A stretch of DNA of 64,000 bases from Larimichthys crocea (GCF_000972845.2 NC_040018.1:5711443-5775442), one strand, 5' to 3'. Shown: positions 48,529-60,970, counted from the stretch's first letter. The notes: generated from the letters alone by a model not told the origin. Program-made: numbers and translations.

Positions 48529-50359
48529 AGCCCATTCAGCTCTTGAGGCTAAGTTGGACAAGCTCCGTTGCTGCACCGCCATCCTCTAATTCGCAAGACT
48601 AAATTCATCTTCACGGCTGCATCTCAGCGATGGCCAACTGTTAAGTAGTGGCTGCTGTGGAGAAATGTTGGACATCAAACCCCAAAAAGGGGAAGTAAAA
48701 ATCATGGAAAATGAAAGAAGAGTATTCTTGCCTCGCCCATGAATCTAAACACTCTGCTTGTCCTCCATCCAGCCACTTCATTACTTCCTTATCCATCACA
48801 CACCCATCTCTATATCACACTGCTGACTTTGCCAAAGGCTTATCTGAACTATTGCCAAACACCAGCCCTTTTGTGTATAACCGTTGCAGGGACACCGGGA
48901 CACTGCTATTGATAGAATAGCATGAATGTTATCTTGCCATGTTGGACTTTGGATTGAATGCAGCTCAGATTTTAGGAGCAGTTGGCACTGGAAGGAAGAA
49001 GACTGGAGCTTTGCCAGACTCTCGCTTTCTTCAGTCGAAGTCTGGCTGTCTGGTCCTTGGTGTAACCTTGACTGCGCTGTAGATCGTTGCGCAGACGGAC
49101 GTCAAGTTCCAGATCTGCTTTAAGCCAAGACTGTACACGCCAGACTGTCCCAGCCAAACAACAGTCTCTGTCTCGTCTGGCCCTACCTCATGGTAGTTGT
49201 AGAGCTGTGAAGACTGGTAGGGGAACGTTTTGCTGAGGATCAGGACCTTGATATGCATCCAATATGTTGTTCTTGTATATTTGTTGATTTGATCTAATGA
49301 ACCAGAATTATCATACACACTTCTCACGGCAGCGCCTCATCCAATTTGGCTCCATTTTTAGTCGGAAAACCAAACAGTGCCCCCGGCGGTTTCTTCCTTT
49401 GTTGTTTGTGAGCACGGCCAGCTGTTTATAGACGTTCTTTGCCTCTGCCTGTAGTCCTGTCAGAGGCCTGTTCCCCCCCCCCTCAGCTGTGCTGAGGTTC
49501 TGTGCACTGCTGGCTGTGGTGCTCTCAGATCTTTAGTGGTTGACCTCTCCAAAACGCTGGGCTGGACTTGGACACAGTTGTGGTCATTGTGCTGGTAGTT
49601 AATGATTCTGCCCCTCCATTTTCACCCTGCAGTCTCCTTCAGTTCCGCCGCCTCCTTTATAGAGTCAGGAAATGGCTGCCCCGAATGGATGTTAACTTCC
49701 AGGTCAGTGGACCCAAGGGTGAAGGGTCACGGTTGAGATGAGGCAGCCGGGCAACTTTTTGTGCCCGCTTGATGATTTGGGGAAACCTTTTTTGATAGCC
49801 AGCTCGCACAAAATCACATCTGCAGATGTGCGTGGCACGTGCATGGAAAATATATGAATGTGTGTTTGTTAGCATGCAGAGATAAGAGAACACGTGTGCC
49901 AAGCTCTCCACTTCTGTTTTTTGCTTGATCTCTTTCTTTTTCTTTCTCCTCTGCTATCCTCTGATCTCTTCCCACTCCTGCTCCCTTCTTTCTTCACTCT
50001 CTCTCCTGCTTTTTCACCTCATTGCTAAGCAACAATGACAGCCGTGACAGATCTGTGCTTTGGCTCACACAGTGTCACATCTGACTTTAGCCAAACCCCC
50101 TCCCACATAAGCACACATACACACACACACACACACATGCTATACAACCGAAGTACCCTGCTGGTTCGCCGTTTATGATACTGAACCCCAACCCCCCTTT
50201 TCGAAATGGCTCCCTGGTCGGCACCCCCTCGCTGAGGTGACAGGAGGGAAGCGTCCAGCTGGATGGAACTGTTGTGTTCCTCTCCTGAGGGCTTTGATCC
50301 TTTGCCCTTCATCCCCCAAATCAATGCCTGCCCTGCCAGCCTGGAGAGGGGGGCTGGGT
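48529..50359. other. Intronic stretch, no exon recognised
   Basis: Frames of 60-98 codons at 48711-49327 have no domain and no clear splice context. Short CA run at about 50119-50137. Confidence 0.45.
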
Positions 50360-50960
50360 TGCTCCTTGATTTAGCACTGTTTGCCCAGCCCACAGGGACA
50401 GAGGCCCGAGGAAACCAGAGTGTCGGAGAGGTATGATACATACTTGTGCGGGACTGTGTGCGACAGCTGGGACAAGGTGGTGGCCCTTTCTCTAGATCGG
50501 CAGCCCTCCAGGCGCCCCACCCACCTGCCTCCCTGCCTTAATGTCCCCCTAACCAGGGCTCCCCTCTCAGCTCTCCTCAGCTCCACGGCGCAGACGCATT
50601 GTCTCTAAGCCCCTGCTCGTCTCTGGGGAGCCGAAGGGGAAAAGGCTGAGGCTCCCTCGCTCTCCCCTCCCTCGGTACCCCCTGATCCCGGCCCCATTTT
50701 TTAAGGCTTTAAGACTGACCTGTCAGCCACTCTCTCTTCCCCAGAGTCAATGCAGGCCGGCCCCCTCAAAGACCCATCCGCATCGGCCTTCTGTTTGAAC
50801 AGGCCCCACCAAAAGACCCCTTGTGCTGCCCTTTGTGTGCTCATAAATAAGATCAGAGTTAAAGTCCCTGTGCTCTTGTGTCCAGAGACGGGCCCTGTGG
50901 GCCAGGAGGACTAATGCCGCTTGGCAGGCCTATCGATCACAAAGCTCCTCCCAGAACGTT
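50360..50960. other. Candidate conserved noncoding block
   Basis: GC-rich, repeat-free text with 'gctccttgatttagcactgt', 'ccgcatcggccttctgtttg', 'tgctcataaataagatcaga' and 'gcaggcctatcgatcacaaa', interrupted by C/T-rich spacers. Appearance only. Confidence 0.25.
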
Positions 50961-52670
50961 GACCAGCCTTGCAAATGCCCCGATGCCTAGCTCACTACAT
51001 GGAGCTTATAGACGCACACAATGTAGCAAGATGCTTAAATATATATATTTACTGAGGTTGGGTGGTGGGACATTTATACCAAGGTGAGTGCTTGCTGATA
51101 TATTCGATACCTGACTGGACATGCTCATCTAGTTTATTTTTATTGGTTATTCATAAAGATTCCCAGTTTTACTACATAAATGATTCATGCATTGAAATAG
51201 AATTTTCCCCACCTCAAATCAGCAGATTGCTGCTTGGAGAGCAACAGTTATGCCCGCCTGACTCTGCTTCGCTTGGTTCTTTTCTTATCTGACACTCCTT
51301 GCAGTTAAACCCTGGCCAGACCATCAAGCCCATCAAATCTCAGTGTATCCCTGCAGCCACTGCCCCATCCAGGAAGCTGTCTTTGCAGTCTAAATCAGCC
51401 CAGATTTATAGCAGGGCTTGGCTGGAGCAGAGCTCTGCTTAAACAATCGTCTGTCTTGTAACTTAAGAGCCAAATAAAAAAAAAAGAAAGAGAGAGAGAG
51501 AGATAGTCTCCTATCCCGGCGTCTGGATGAGACGTCCCAGAGCTGGAGGCCACCGCATGTCCGATGAGGAAAAACATGGCCAACACCGTAAAACTCTGGC
51601 CTCCTCTCTTTGACGACAGATGAAGGAAGGAGGAAGAAGGAAGGGAGTAAGTGAGCGAAGGTCAGAGAGGATGAACTTGAAGACTGAATGGAATAAAAAA
51701 TAGACCAAGGTGGAAGAACTAATGGATGGGTGGGAGACGAGTAGGCAGGACAAGTTAACCGAAAGAAGTCGAAAAGGCAACGGGCTGCAAAGAGAGGAAG
51801 GAAACAGGTTATCAAAGCAAGCCATTACGAGTGGATTAGGTGAGGGGAAGCTGAGCTTTAGCAACAAACCGGATTACACAATATCACTGGCAGCTCATTT
51901 AACTGTGCTTAAAGATCTCTGAGCCCTCAGCTGGATGAAGAGAAGCTTATAGTTAGTCGGTTGAAGAACCTGAGTCTCTGGATATTTTTTTATATAGCAC
52001 TTCTTCAACTTTATGGCTCAGCACTTCACCGTGGCGCTCTTGCACTGATCACAGGGTGGAAAGTCGAACCATCTATAGGTCTGCAGTGAGGGATCGAGCA
52101 CGGAAAAAAACAGGCATTTGTTGTACACGGAGACAGACAATTGTTCAGCATGATCTCAGGACATATCATATGTCCTGGGGTGAGAGGCTGTTTGCTCCGG
52201 GTCCAAATCCCCCTGTCATGACGATTACATGCGTGTCCATGTGTCTGGAGCCGCTGGCCCACCTGTTCTCATTCCTTCATCATCCAAAAACAGGCAGCGA
52301 TCCTGGCATGGGGTAGATGGGGACAAGAGGTCAGCACTGATTTGGGTTTTTTTTACAGTCTTGCAGCCTTTATGGATATACTCTGGAGCTCGTTTGGGGT
52401 TTAACAACAGTATCAGCGGATGTCTAAACATTGAACTTGTTACAAAGTTGGCAAAAACGTGACTAAATTTATTTAACAGCACACAACACAGCAATAAAAA
52501 GAGTGCTCCAGTTCTTTTCCAATGTAGTTGGAGTTAGAATACAGAGGGTTAAAAATGTGTTTTAAAGTTTTAAGGCAGTGCAACATCAGTTATTGAAATG
52601 AGAGAAGATGGTATCATAGAGTGGCATCATGCCAGGTAATCACACAGCCAAGGAACCTTGACTGCAAATG
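50961..52670. other. Intronic stretch, nothing recognised
   Basis: Overlapping minus-strand frames at 51390-51867 (up to 141 codons) are Ser/Leu/Phe-rich because of a GA-rich plus strand. No domain. Confidence 0.5.
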
Positions 52671-52853
52671 CTAGGAAACACTTGGAGCGTGATTGAGGAT
52701 GTAGGGACTACTGGACCTGTAGGCTTCTTTTAAATAAAACAAAGTCACCACAGACTTGGGTAGTAGAACCAGGGCACAGCCATGTAAGGCTTTAAATGTG
52801 AGGAATAAGATCTTGAACAAAGGACAGGGACAAAAGGTTGGAGAAGTTTCCAA
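52671..52853 (-). pseudogene. Probable LINE reverse-transcriptase scrap
   Basis: The minus-strand frame contains LFKILFLTFKALHGCALVLLPKSV and AYRSSSP (the first is shown only in part here: FKILFLTFKALHG, then LPKSV). FKILLLTFKALHGxAPxYL followed by RSLRSS is the usual motif order just before the C-terminal tail of L2-like fish LINE reverse transcriptases. Only this short piece is left and its ends are not traceable. Confidence 0.45.
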
Positions 52854-53813
52854 GGTAAGCTACAAAAATGCTGTGTCCTTCAATCATATCTATAGGTAGA
52901 AGGGTAGCATCCATACACTTGTGGGTGAGTGGGGGGAAAAGCAGAGACAGGGACAAGATGAATTGTGGATAATGGCGCATTCTTTTGGCCCACCAGCCTT
53001 CCCTCATTCATTGTGTTGCACCAGGTTGTATTGATGAAAAGTAACAGATGTAGTTGCGTGATAAATGACAAGTCTTGGGAGTACATTTCAGCATACTTTC
53101 TCACCTCTGCACATGTGGCCAGACGCTGTGAAACGTGTGTCGGATTGTTGGTCTCAGCTCCCAAGATCTTCTGATCTTTCTAGGTTTGTCGGAATGGCGT
53201 TTCAGACGATCCTGCACACTGACGCTTCAGGGGACTCAAGGTTTTTTGTGACAGGTCACATCTGAAGGGCCAAATAAAATAAAAATAAAATAATATCGTG
53301 TTTTCCAAAACATCCCGGTGTGTGTCACTTTTTAGTACTGCAGTAAAAGTATTTGTTTCAGATACCTGGTATCATAGTCAAAATCTTTTGGGAGTTTGCC
53401 TGCAAGTGGAAAGTCGGCTGGATTCAGCCTCTTGTTTTTTTGGCTGGGTCCAGAGAGATGTTTTGGTCTGGGAGTCTTTATAGAGAAAAACTGCTTTCCC
53501 CCCTGACAGAGTGCCTTTAAGAGCGCAGGAGTCAGGCTTTTTTCTGTATATGCGTGTGTGTGTGTGTGTGTGGAGAGGAAGCCTTTGGAAAGTGCTTTTT
53601 AACAAGTGTGAATAGAGTCATCTCTGGCTGCTTCTGTGTTTCATGTGAGACTCAACCATTTTTCCTCTCTGCCTCTAATCAATCACCAAAACCCCTCTCC
53701 CTTCCTGCCCTCGCTATTTTTCTTCCTCCTCTCTTTTTCTGTGGGATCTCTTTCCTTACCCCCCTCTTATGAAGTAAGAGGAAGGTGGTGGTGGTGATGG
53801 GGGGGTGAGTCAG
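52854..53813. other. Intronic stretch, nothing recognised
   Basis: Includes a short GT run at about 53553-53571. No exon-like frame. Confidence 0.5.

Positions 53814-53895
<82 letters not shown>
53814..53895 (+). repeat. (AAAG)20 microsatellite
   Basis: About 80 bases of GAAA units after a poly-G patch. It creates the Lys/Arg-Glu frame on plus and the Ser-Phe-Leu frame on minus. Confidence 0.96.
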
Positions 53896-54135
53896 TGAAA
53901 TACAGAGAGAAAGAGTACATAAAGACGGGAAAGAGTTCCTCCAGTGTTTCTTTAACATGTTTAACTGTGGTCCAGGATGTCGGGGGCTTTTGTCTGGGAC
54001 CCGCAGATCCCCACTGGGCATTGTGGGAGCAGCTCCGGGCTGCCGGACATTGTGGGAAAATCCATGGAACCGGTTACAGGGATCAACAAATGAAACAGAA
54101 TATGGAGCTCCACCAACCACCACCACTACCGTTGG

Positions 54136-54155
54136 CGTCGTCGTCATCGTCATCG

Positions 54156-54200
<45 letters not shown>
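54136..54200 (+). repeat. (TCR)n trinucleotide array
   Basis: TCG units grade into TCA units (TCG, TCGTCA, then pure TCA), about 21 units. It creates poly-Ser, poly-Ile and poly-Met shadow frames. Confidence 0.95.
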
Positions 54201-54849
54201 GTTGCTCTAATTATGTGAAAATGATTTCTACGTGAAGAGAACCAGCCGTTGCTCTGAAGCCAATCTCGCCATCACCACATTGTGCTGCTCCCAGCTACAT
54301 AAGCTCTGCTCGTCCTGCTGCGTATTGCCTTTACGAAAACGACACTGCACTCGAATGCAACATATATCTAAATGATGTCAGTTGAAAAGCTGCAGCGGAG
54401 TGTCGAAGCTGAGCTCTGTCGTTGGCTCAGGCTGTCAGTGCATAAAGCCCCGGTATTGCTGGTTTCTTTGCAACGACTGATGCAGCATAAATTTAGCTTT
54501 TAGAAGTTATTTACGGCACGCTCGAATCTTTCTGCAGAAAATCTCGAAGACCTGTTTTTTCCCAATATAGAAGTTAGTTCTTGCAGCACATTTGGCCAAC
54601 ACACGTCAGTAAGGGATGACGTTGGGTTGCCTCCATGTCTCGACCCTCCCCTGCTGTGCCAACAGCGGTTTAACGAAACGCATGAAGAAGAAGAAGTGAC
54701 ATCTGAACGCGGCAGAACTTCTTATCGCACTTAACGCAGGTGCGTGGTGGTGGCAGGTGATATGGTGGTGTTAGTGAGATGAGATGGGATGTTGTTGGTT
54801 TAGTTCACTGCTGCGTGTTGGCCCCCTATAAGGTTGGAATGCCTTGACA
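54201..54849. other. Intronic stretch, nothing recognised
   Basis: No exon-like frame. A (GAA) patch at about 54686-54697. Confidence 0.5.
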
Positions 54850-54880
54850 GGAGGAGGAGGAGGAGGAGGAGGAGGAGGAA
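54850..54880 (+). repeat. (GAG)10 trinucleotide array
   Basis: Uninterrupted GAG/GGA units of about 31 bases. Confidence 0.93.
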
Positions 54881-54950
54881 GGGAGTATTATGGGGGATGG
54901 GAGTTTGGCTAGTGATCTCTTTCTTCCTCTTCTTTCCCTTTCTGCTTATA

Positions 54951-54951
<1 letters not shown>

Positions 54952-55014
<63 letters not shown>
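54952..55014 (+). repeat. (CA)31 microsatellite
   Basis: Uninterrupted array of 63 bases, the longest in the window, with two complementary GT arrays following. Confidence 0.97.
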
Positions 55015-55016
<2 letters not shown>

Positions 55017-55284
55017 AGAGTTGCCATGTGGTTAACTCTAGCTCAAGTTCATTGTGGGTTCCGGGAGGCGGTGGTGTTGGAGGAGGGTGTTTTGGGGGGT
55101 GGTGGTGGGCAAGGAGGAGCAGTAATTAAAGAACTTTGAGAGAGGGGGCCCCTGCGCTCTGTTAGATGCATTTCACCTCCTCCCTCCTCCTCCTCCCTCT
55201 CCCCATAATCCCCACAGGAATAAACAAATTGGGCTTTTCAGCCTGCAAGCTGGGCCTGGGGGCTCCTGTAATGGGATAGACCTG

Positions 55285-55286
<2 letters not shown>
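55015..55286. other. Candidate conserved block between microsatellites
   Basis: 'ataatccccacaggaataaa', 'caaattgggcttttcagcct' and 'gcaagctgggcctggggg' (55204-55263) stand out as non-repetitive between simple-sequence DNA. Weak candidate for a conserved element. Confidence 0.2.

Positions 55287-55345
<59 letters not shown>
55287..55345 (+). repeat. (GT)29 microsatellite
   Basis: Uninterrupted array of 59 bases, inverted relative to the CA array at 54952. Confidence 0.97.
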
Positions 55346-55347
<2 letters not shown>

Positions 55348-55420
55348 ACAGCGAGAGAGACTGTGTGCGTGAATACAAGATATGAGAGAGAGAGAGAGAG
55401 AACATGTGTTTCTTGGTCAG

Positions 55421-55421
<1 letters not shown>

Positions 55422-55478
<57 letters not shown>
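55422..55478 (+). repeat. (TG)28 microsatellite
   Basis: Uninterrupted array of 57 bases. A GA run at about 55384-55401 separates it from the previous GT array. Confidence 0.97.
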
Positions 55479-55481
<3 letters not shown>

Positions 55482-57994
55482 ACCACAAGTGCAGTAAGTG
55501 GCTAATTGCTCCCAGCTCAGCGGTGAAGTGTGCAGACGGACAAAGAGGGCCTCGGCTTCATTTACTTAATCCACGGTGTTTGGTATTTGAACCAGATTAT
55601 ACCGTGATACCTCTTGAACACCTGAGCACCGTGTGCGTGTGTGTGTGACTGAGCATGGCATTTTAGCTTTTATTAGATAGTAAACCGGAGTCCAACTGGA
55701 CTTTGTATTAAAGGTCTTATTACTTTTGTATTTTTTCCTCATTCTATCAGTTATTCTGAAGTTTTACTGCGTGGACGTGGGGGCTCACGCAGGGTTGGTG
55801 TTTTCCTACATTTCCCAGAAGGTTTAGTAGAACTTCTGGGCTGTTAACAACCTCGTAAACCAAATCTTTTGACCACTCGTGCCCCCTTTTTTTTTTTAAA
55901 GTCATTCTAGAGACATTGTGTCCCCACATCTCAAGAATTCAACCGCGCTATGTCCTGTTTTCTGTTTGTCCCCCGGCACGCATCTTCTTCCTAAACAACT
56001 GCTCCCTCTCTATTTAACTTTTTTGCACTTCATGCAACTTCATGTTTATTTCCCAACCCTGAATCCTCAGCTGGTACTAATCCATGCCGTGCACCTCCAA
56101 AACGTCCTAATCGGATCGGAAAGCACAGTGGCGTGATGTCAGGCAAGCAAATGAAAGCAAAGGAGAGAGAGAGAGAGAGAGAGAGTGCATCTAAATCCTC
56201 ATCTTAAAGCTGATATGTGCTCATCATCACATGGCGGGCTGTCCTTTGATTTAACGAGAACAAGCAGCAGTTTTGTAGTTTGGTGTGTTTGCCATTGGGA
56301 CCCAAGATTCCCACAACTGATCAGCTCTGAAGTGTGCCTGTGTTTTTTTCTTTGGTGGGTAGGGGGAGGTTAAATGGATTCAGCCCATCTCCTCTTAATG
56401 AGCATCAAGCACATCTCATTTCACTGGCTGTCACACTAAAAAAAGAAAAATAGTCCTCCTCCCTCCCCTCTCTATCCTCTTCAGTTCCTCCACCTCCACT
56501 TCCAGTCTTTCAGGCAACTTCAGAGGGTTCTGCCATGCAAAGCAGCCAATGATTTACTAAAAGGTCCTTTAATCATTGCAGGTTTTATTTCCCCCCGGCC
56601 TGTCTGGAGGTCAGTAATCGTCTCTCTTCCGCACAAAAGCGGCTCTGTTTGTCGTCGCGTTGTTGACAGCAGAGAGAGAGAGAGAGAGAGAGAAGGAGAG
56701 AGGGAGGAAGGAGGAAGGAGACTCGAGGCAGTTCAGCTTGTCGTCCTGCAGGTCTGATCAGGATCAGCAGGTTCTTCATTATAAACATCAGCTCAGAGTC
56801 TCAGCTGCTTTGTTGTCCTGCAGAATGTGCGCAGATGTTGTTCTGTCACTTGAGGAAAAGAGGTGGAAAAAGAAAGGGAGTATGAGATGCCAAAAAAAGA
56901 AAAAACCCGAGTGACAAAAACAGCGTTGAAGCTGGCATCCTGCTCAATCCCCATCCCTCTCTGCCTCAAAGCCGCCTCGACTAAAATATCTCTCCGTCAG
57001 AGAGGAAACAGCGTCGGCTTTGAAAGAAAAGAAAGCAAAGTTTGTTTGCGTCCTCATCTTCCCCGCTCCTCTGTTCATCTCCACCCCAGATGCTGTTACA
57101 GTGAATGCACGACGCCTGCTTAAACTATGCATATCAGATCTCTCAGCTCGTCATGAAACGCTTCGTTTTGCATTTCATACAGGCCTGCCCCCCGCATCCT
57201 CATCCTCTTTCATTCACTTTTTCTATGCTACATAAAAATAGAAAAAAAACAGGCGCTGTGTGATGGGGAGGCTGATAGAGGGAGAACAAGAAGAGGAAGA
57301 CGTTGGTTCTTCTCTGATCCGTCTTTAATCCAAGTCTAGAATATTCCATCAATGGCCCTGTGTTTCTCTGTTGTTGCCAGCGTTCCTCCTCCACACTTCT
57401 TTTCCAAATCACTGTGGTTAGTAAGCTTTCTTCACTTATCCTTTCTTTTTTGTTTCCCCTCCTCCTTTTACTTTATCTCTAAAGTGGGTTGCATCTGTTC
57501 TTCGTAAAGGTAAAGATCTTCAGATGCTGCAGAACGAGGGAGAGACTTCAACGAATGATCTGTGACGAGCCAGTCAGGCGGGTTTGGGCTGAGGGGGAGG
57601 AGAAGGGCCGTGAAAGAAAAAGCGGAGTCTGAAATAGAGAAAACTGAGAATAGTAAATTATCTTTGTCTGTGCCAACTCTGATTTCTCTGCATGAGCAAG
57701 GCTCGTGTTCCACTTTCAGTCCTTTTCCCTGCCTATTGAATGTACTTTCTGGCCTGTGTGATTAATCATAGATATGTTGTGTTTGCATCATCAATAATTT
57801 CTTACTTCAGCGAGTGTTATATAAAAGTTTGGCTGTGAGGACAAATGAATATTTCTGTTTTTTTTCTATTTCTGTTTGGTGAAACTTGATAAAAAACAAA
57901 AATAAGTCTAGAAATAAAGCAGAATGCAAACAAGACTTTCAGCTTTGTGAGGCAGAGCATTGAGAGTTTCAGATCAAAACAAACTGCAACAAAC
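55479..57994. other. Intronic stretch with GA runs, no exon recognised
   Basis: GA arrays at 56163-56185 and 56670-56692. Frames of 60-86 codons show no domain. A local inverted repeat, cccagaag and cttctggg, lies at about 55815-55840. Confidence 0.5.
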
Positions 57995-58155
57995 TGTTGG
58001 AAAATAGTTGCTGAAAACATGGAAACACTTTGAACAATATATTACTGAAATATGGAGTTAGAGGTTCAAACTGTTTTTCACCAGTTTTTAGTCCCAGGAT
58101 TTTGTGGGCGGTCCTTAAAGGGTGGCTCGATGACACGCTGAGGCCACCCTGAGCA
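57995..58155 (+). repeat. Unclassified dispersed repeat, copy B, hairpin core
   Basis: The longer of two copies (other at 6712-6816). Its core at 58106-58155 differs from copy A by one inserted T and one A-to-G change. The 8-bp stem AGGGTGGC (58119-58126) and GCCACCCT (58143-58150) is fully kept. Family unknown. Confidence 0.7.
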
Positions 58156-58452
58156 GAGAGATAGAGATGAATTCATCTCAGTGTTTCAAAGTTAGTCATG
58201 TCATTTTCAGAACTCATCTGACACATTTCAGTCGCTAAGGACCTAATTATATAAACTTGCCAATATTTTTAATCACTCAAATTTGGCTGGGTGGTTAATA
58301 ACACTTTCTTCTTTGACCTGACAAACTCGGAACACATATTATTCTTACGTTACACGGACTTTAAAGTCCATTTAGCTGGTTTTAATAAGTAAAGTGACAG
58401 AGGATCATGTGGTATGATATAAAACTCCGGAACTGCTGCCATTGTCTTCCTA

Positions 58453-58767
58453 AAGGTCCACTGTGTAGGATTTAGTTGCATCTGGTGGTTTAATCGCTGC
58501 ATTGCAATCTCCTCACATCACCTTCACCTTCCTAGTGTAAAGGAGAAACAACACGTGTTCTCTACAGTCAGTATTTACAGTAGTTTGTCCGTTCTGGGCT
58601 ACTGTAGAAGCAGTGTTTCAAGGTGGCAGCCTCCATTGAAGAGGACCCGCTCCTACTCTAGATATAAAATAAACTAATTTAGTAACAAAAACAAAAAGAT
58701 TTGTACTTTCAGGTGATTATACATGCATGAAATCATAACATCTGATCTCACACACTGGACCTGTAAC
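58453..58767 (+). mobile_element. TTAA-type MITE, copy 5
   Basis: Left end 'aaaggtccactgtgtaggat' with 'ttagttgcatctggtggttt', inside 'ttgtccgttctgggctactg', 'tagaagcagtgtttcaaggt' and 'gaagaggacccgctcc', right end 'ctcacacactggacctgtaa'. Both terminal inverted repeats are visible, although the TTAA flanks have decayed to CTAA and GTAA. Non-coding. Confidence 0.78.
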
Positions 58768-59390
58768 TGTTTCCTGGATCAAGAATGAACCTTGCATAAC
58801 CTCCAGGTAAATTTTTGGCTGTTCTCCACGCGTGCTGGATGCAATCACTGACCATTAGAAATGCTTCAGACATGCTGCTTCGCCTGCATACATGACAGCA
58901 TCTCAGTAAGTCCAAACTGTTCACAACATTCGCTGAAAATTACATAAATAAGCCAATTGTTTGAAAAAGTGGTTCTCAACACGCAACGCTACCTCAAAGG
59001 AGAGCGAGTGAGAATGTGTAAAGGTGCAAACGTGCACTGAAATACGTTTGATTCCAGAAAATGACACAATCATAATTTATAACCCCGATCACACTAATTT
59101 GCAACATACTGCGTGTAATTATCATTTTTCCATGAACTGCGCAGCCTTTACACACAGCTTAATCCAACAACGACAGACAATCATTACAGTTATTTATCAA
59201 ATGGATCCTTCATTGTGTGTATGTCTGAGTGTGTGTGTGTGTATATGTGTTCTCAGTTGTCGGCCAAGCAGCCTGCAGGCACCTGAGCCAGCAGGCAGGC
59301 CCAAACAGGCCAGACCATAAGATCAGACCTCAGGCAGCACCTCTTCTGTCTTCTGTCTTATTACAGTCTGGGTCCTATCGCTATTCCCGT

Positions 59391-59446
<56 letters not shown>

Positions 59447-60659
59447 ATGTGGCCCAGACAAGTCCATTCTTTTAATCAAGACTGGCTGAAAACAGACAGG
59501 AGCCATCTTAACATCACCCACCAGGGAAGAGGAGCTGTCAGTCGGTCAGTCAGCTCGAGGAGGGGACAGCAAACAGAGCGAGGGAAGAAGAAAAGAAAAA
59601 GAAAAGGAGAAAGGAAAGTAGGGAAGGCATAAATAAAGAACGCTGGAGATTTAGGATAGCAAGACGGAGGCGCAGAGAGGACAGAACAGATAATTGAGGC
59701 ATGTGCGTGTCAGGAGAGCGATTCACTCTGTCCTAACAGTAAAATATTACGCTGTCATTCCATTTGTCCGAAAGGCAGACAGTCTCTCAGGCGCCGTTAG
59801 TTATGGCCAAGACCGAAACAAATTTATCTGAATGAAAGATGTGATGACTGCAAGACAGACACATCGTGCTCACAATGTTGATGCATTGTCAACAATAATA
59901 GGCTGAAGAATGACCTTCATCTTCCCTCCCCGGATGAAAAACAGGATAGAGCGTGATTCTCACAGCTGGAACTCATGAGAAACTGGACCTAAAAAATATA
60001 TTTTGCTTGGCAAACATGGCAAAACTTATATCTTGCTATTAATTTTATGACATCCATACCGCCGATAAGATCTGACATGAGTTTGTCTGAACTTGGGGGT
60101 TTGTTTAAAATCTCTAGTCTAGTCTAGTCTTACTCCATCTGAACTATTTTTAGTCACGTTCTGCAGATCGCAGTAATTAACTGGTGAGTCAAATGTTATT
60201 ATTACTTATAGAACTGATGGCCAAAACTACAAGACTGACCTTGTAATAAATTGAAATTATCCACGAAACATCTTCTTTTCTACCATCCTCTCTTCTCCTT
60301 CTTTTTGCTTGCTTCGCCCCCCCCCCCTTCTGTTCTGGGTGATGACTTGATCTGCTAAAGCTGCTGTCACAAGCTGACGGAGGTGGGGGTGGGGGAGCAC
60401 ATTAAGATTGATGTCTTCATATTCCGAAATGCCTCGGGCCAAATTAACGTTTATTGAGTTACATCCTGATTTTCCTTTTATGAGGATCTAAAACAGGATA
60501 CCAGTCGCATCATACCAGGCAGATATTAAACAATACACAACAGCTTAGGACTGAAATACACACACGCGCGCACACATGCACACTCTTGATTGTTTTAGCT
60601 TTTTATTATTGATCAAGGTGGGAAGCTTAACTCAGGATTACGTTGTTGTTCCGATGATT
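58768..60659. other. Intronic stretch, nothing recognised
   Basis: Contains the GT array listed separately, a purine-rich patch at 59580-59625, a CTAGT tandem (about 60111-60130) and a poly-C run at 60317-60327. No exon-like frame. Confidence 0.5.
59393..59445 (+). repeat. (TG)26 microsatellite
   Basis: Uninterrupted array of about 53 bases. Confidence 0.96.
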
Positions 60660-60970
60660 GCGGCGTCCACAAATGAAACTTTGATGAGGGTTGTGCTTCC
60701 ACCTCCTTATGGCTGTTGATGATCCATTAACAATAACACTGGAGTGTAATATTATTCAGCTAGAGGGGATACATAACTGCATCTTCAGTTCGACGTGATC
60801 TGAAGGCCGCGGCGCATTAAGACACCCCCAGACTGACAGAGCAAATATTTGCGCCGTCTATTTAAACGGGAGGTTTATTACGGCGGCAGAGTGGGCCGCT
60901 TGTCATTTTCTACTCGCAGATGTGCCAATAGCTTTCCATCATGTTTAACTTCACCTCCGGAGTAAAACCT
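60660..60970. other. Candidate conserved noncoding element
   Basis: Repeat-free block with 'gatgatccattaacaataac', 'gtgtaatattattcagctag', 'gccgcggcgcattaagacac', 'aatatttgcgccgtctattt' and 'tagctttccatcatgttt'. Alternating AT-rich homeodomain/Sox-like cores and GC-rich stretches suggest an enhancer. Inference only. Confidence 0.3.

Noticed and set aside
51390..51867. Overlapping minus-strand frames up to 141 codons
   Set aside because: Ser/Leu/Phe-rich output of a GA-rich strand. No domain or splice signals.
53767..54235. Overlapping frames with poly-Met, poly-Ser, poly-Ile and Lys-Glu repeats
   Set aside because: They are translations of the AAAG and TCA/TCG arrays.
54800..55648. Cys-Val and Thr-His repeat frames on both strands
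   Set aside because: Products of the CA and GT microsatellites in six frames.
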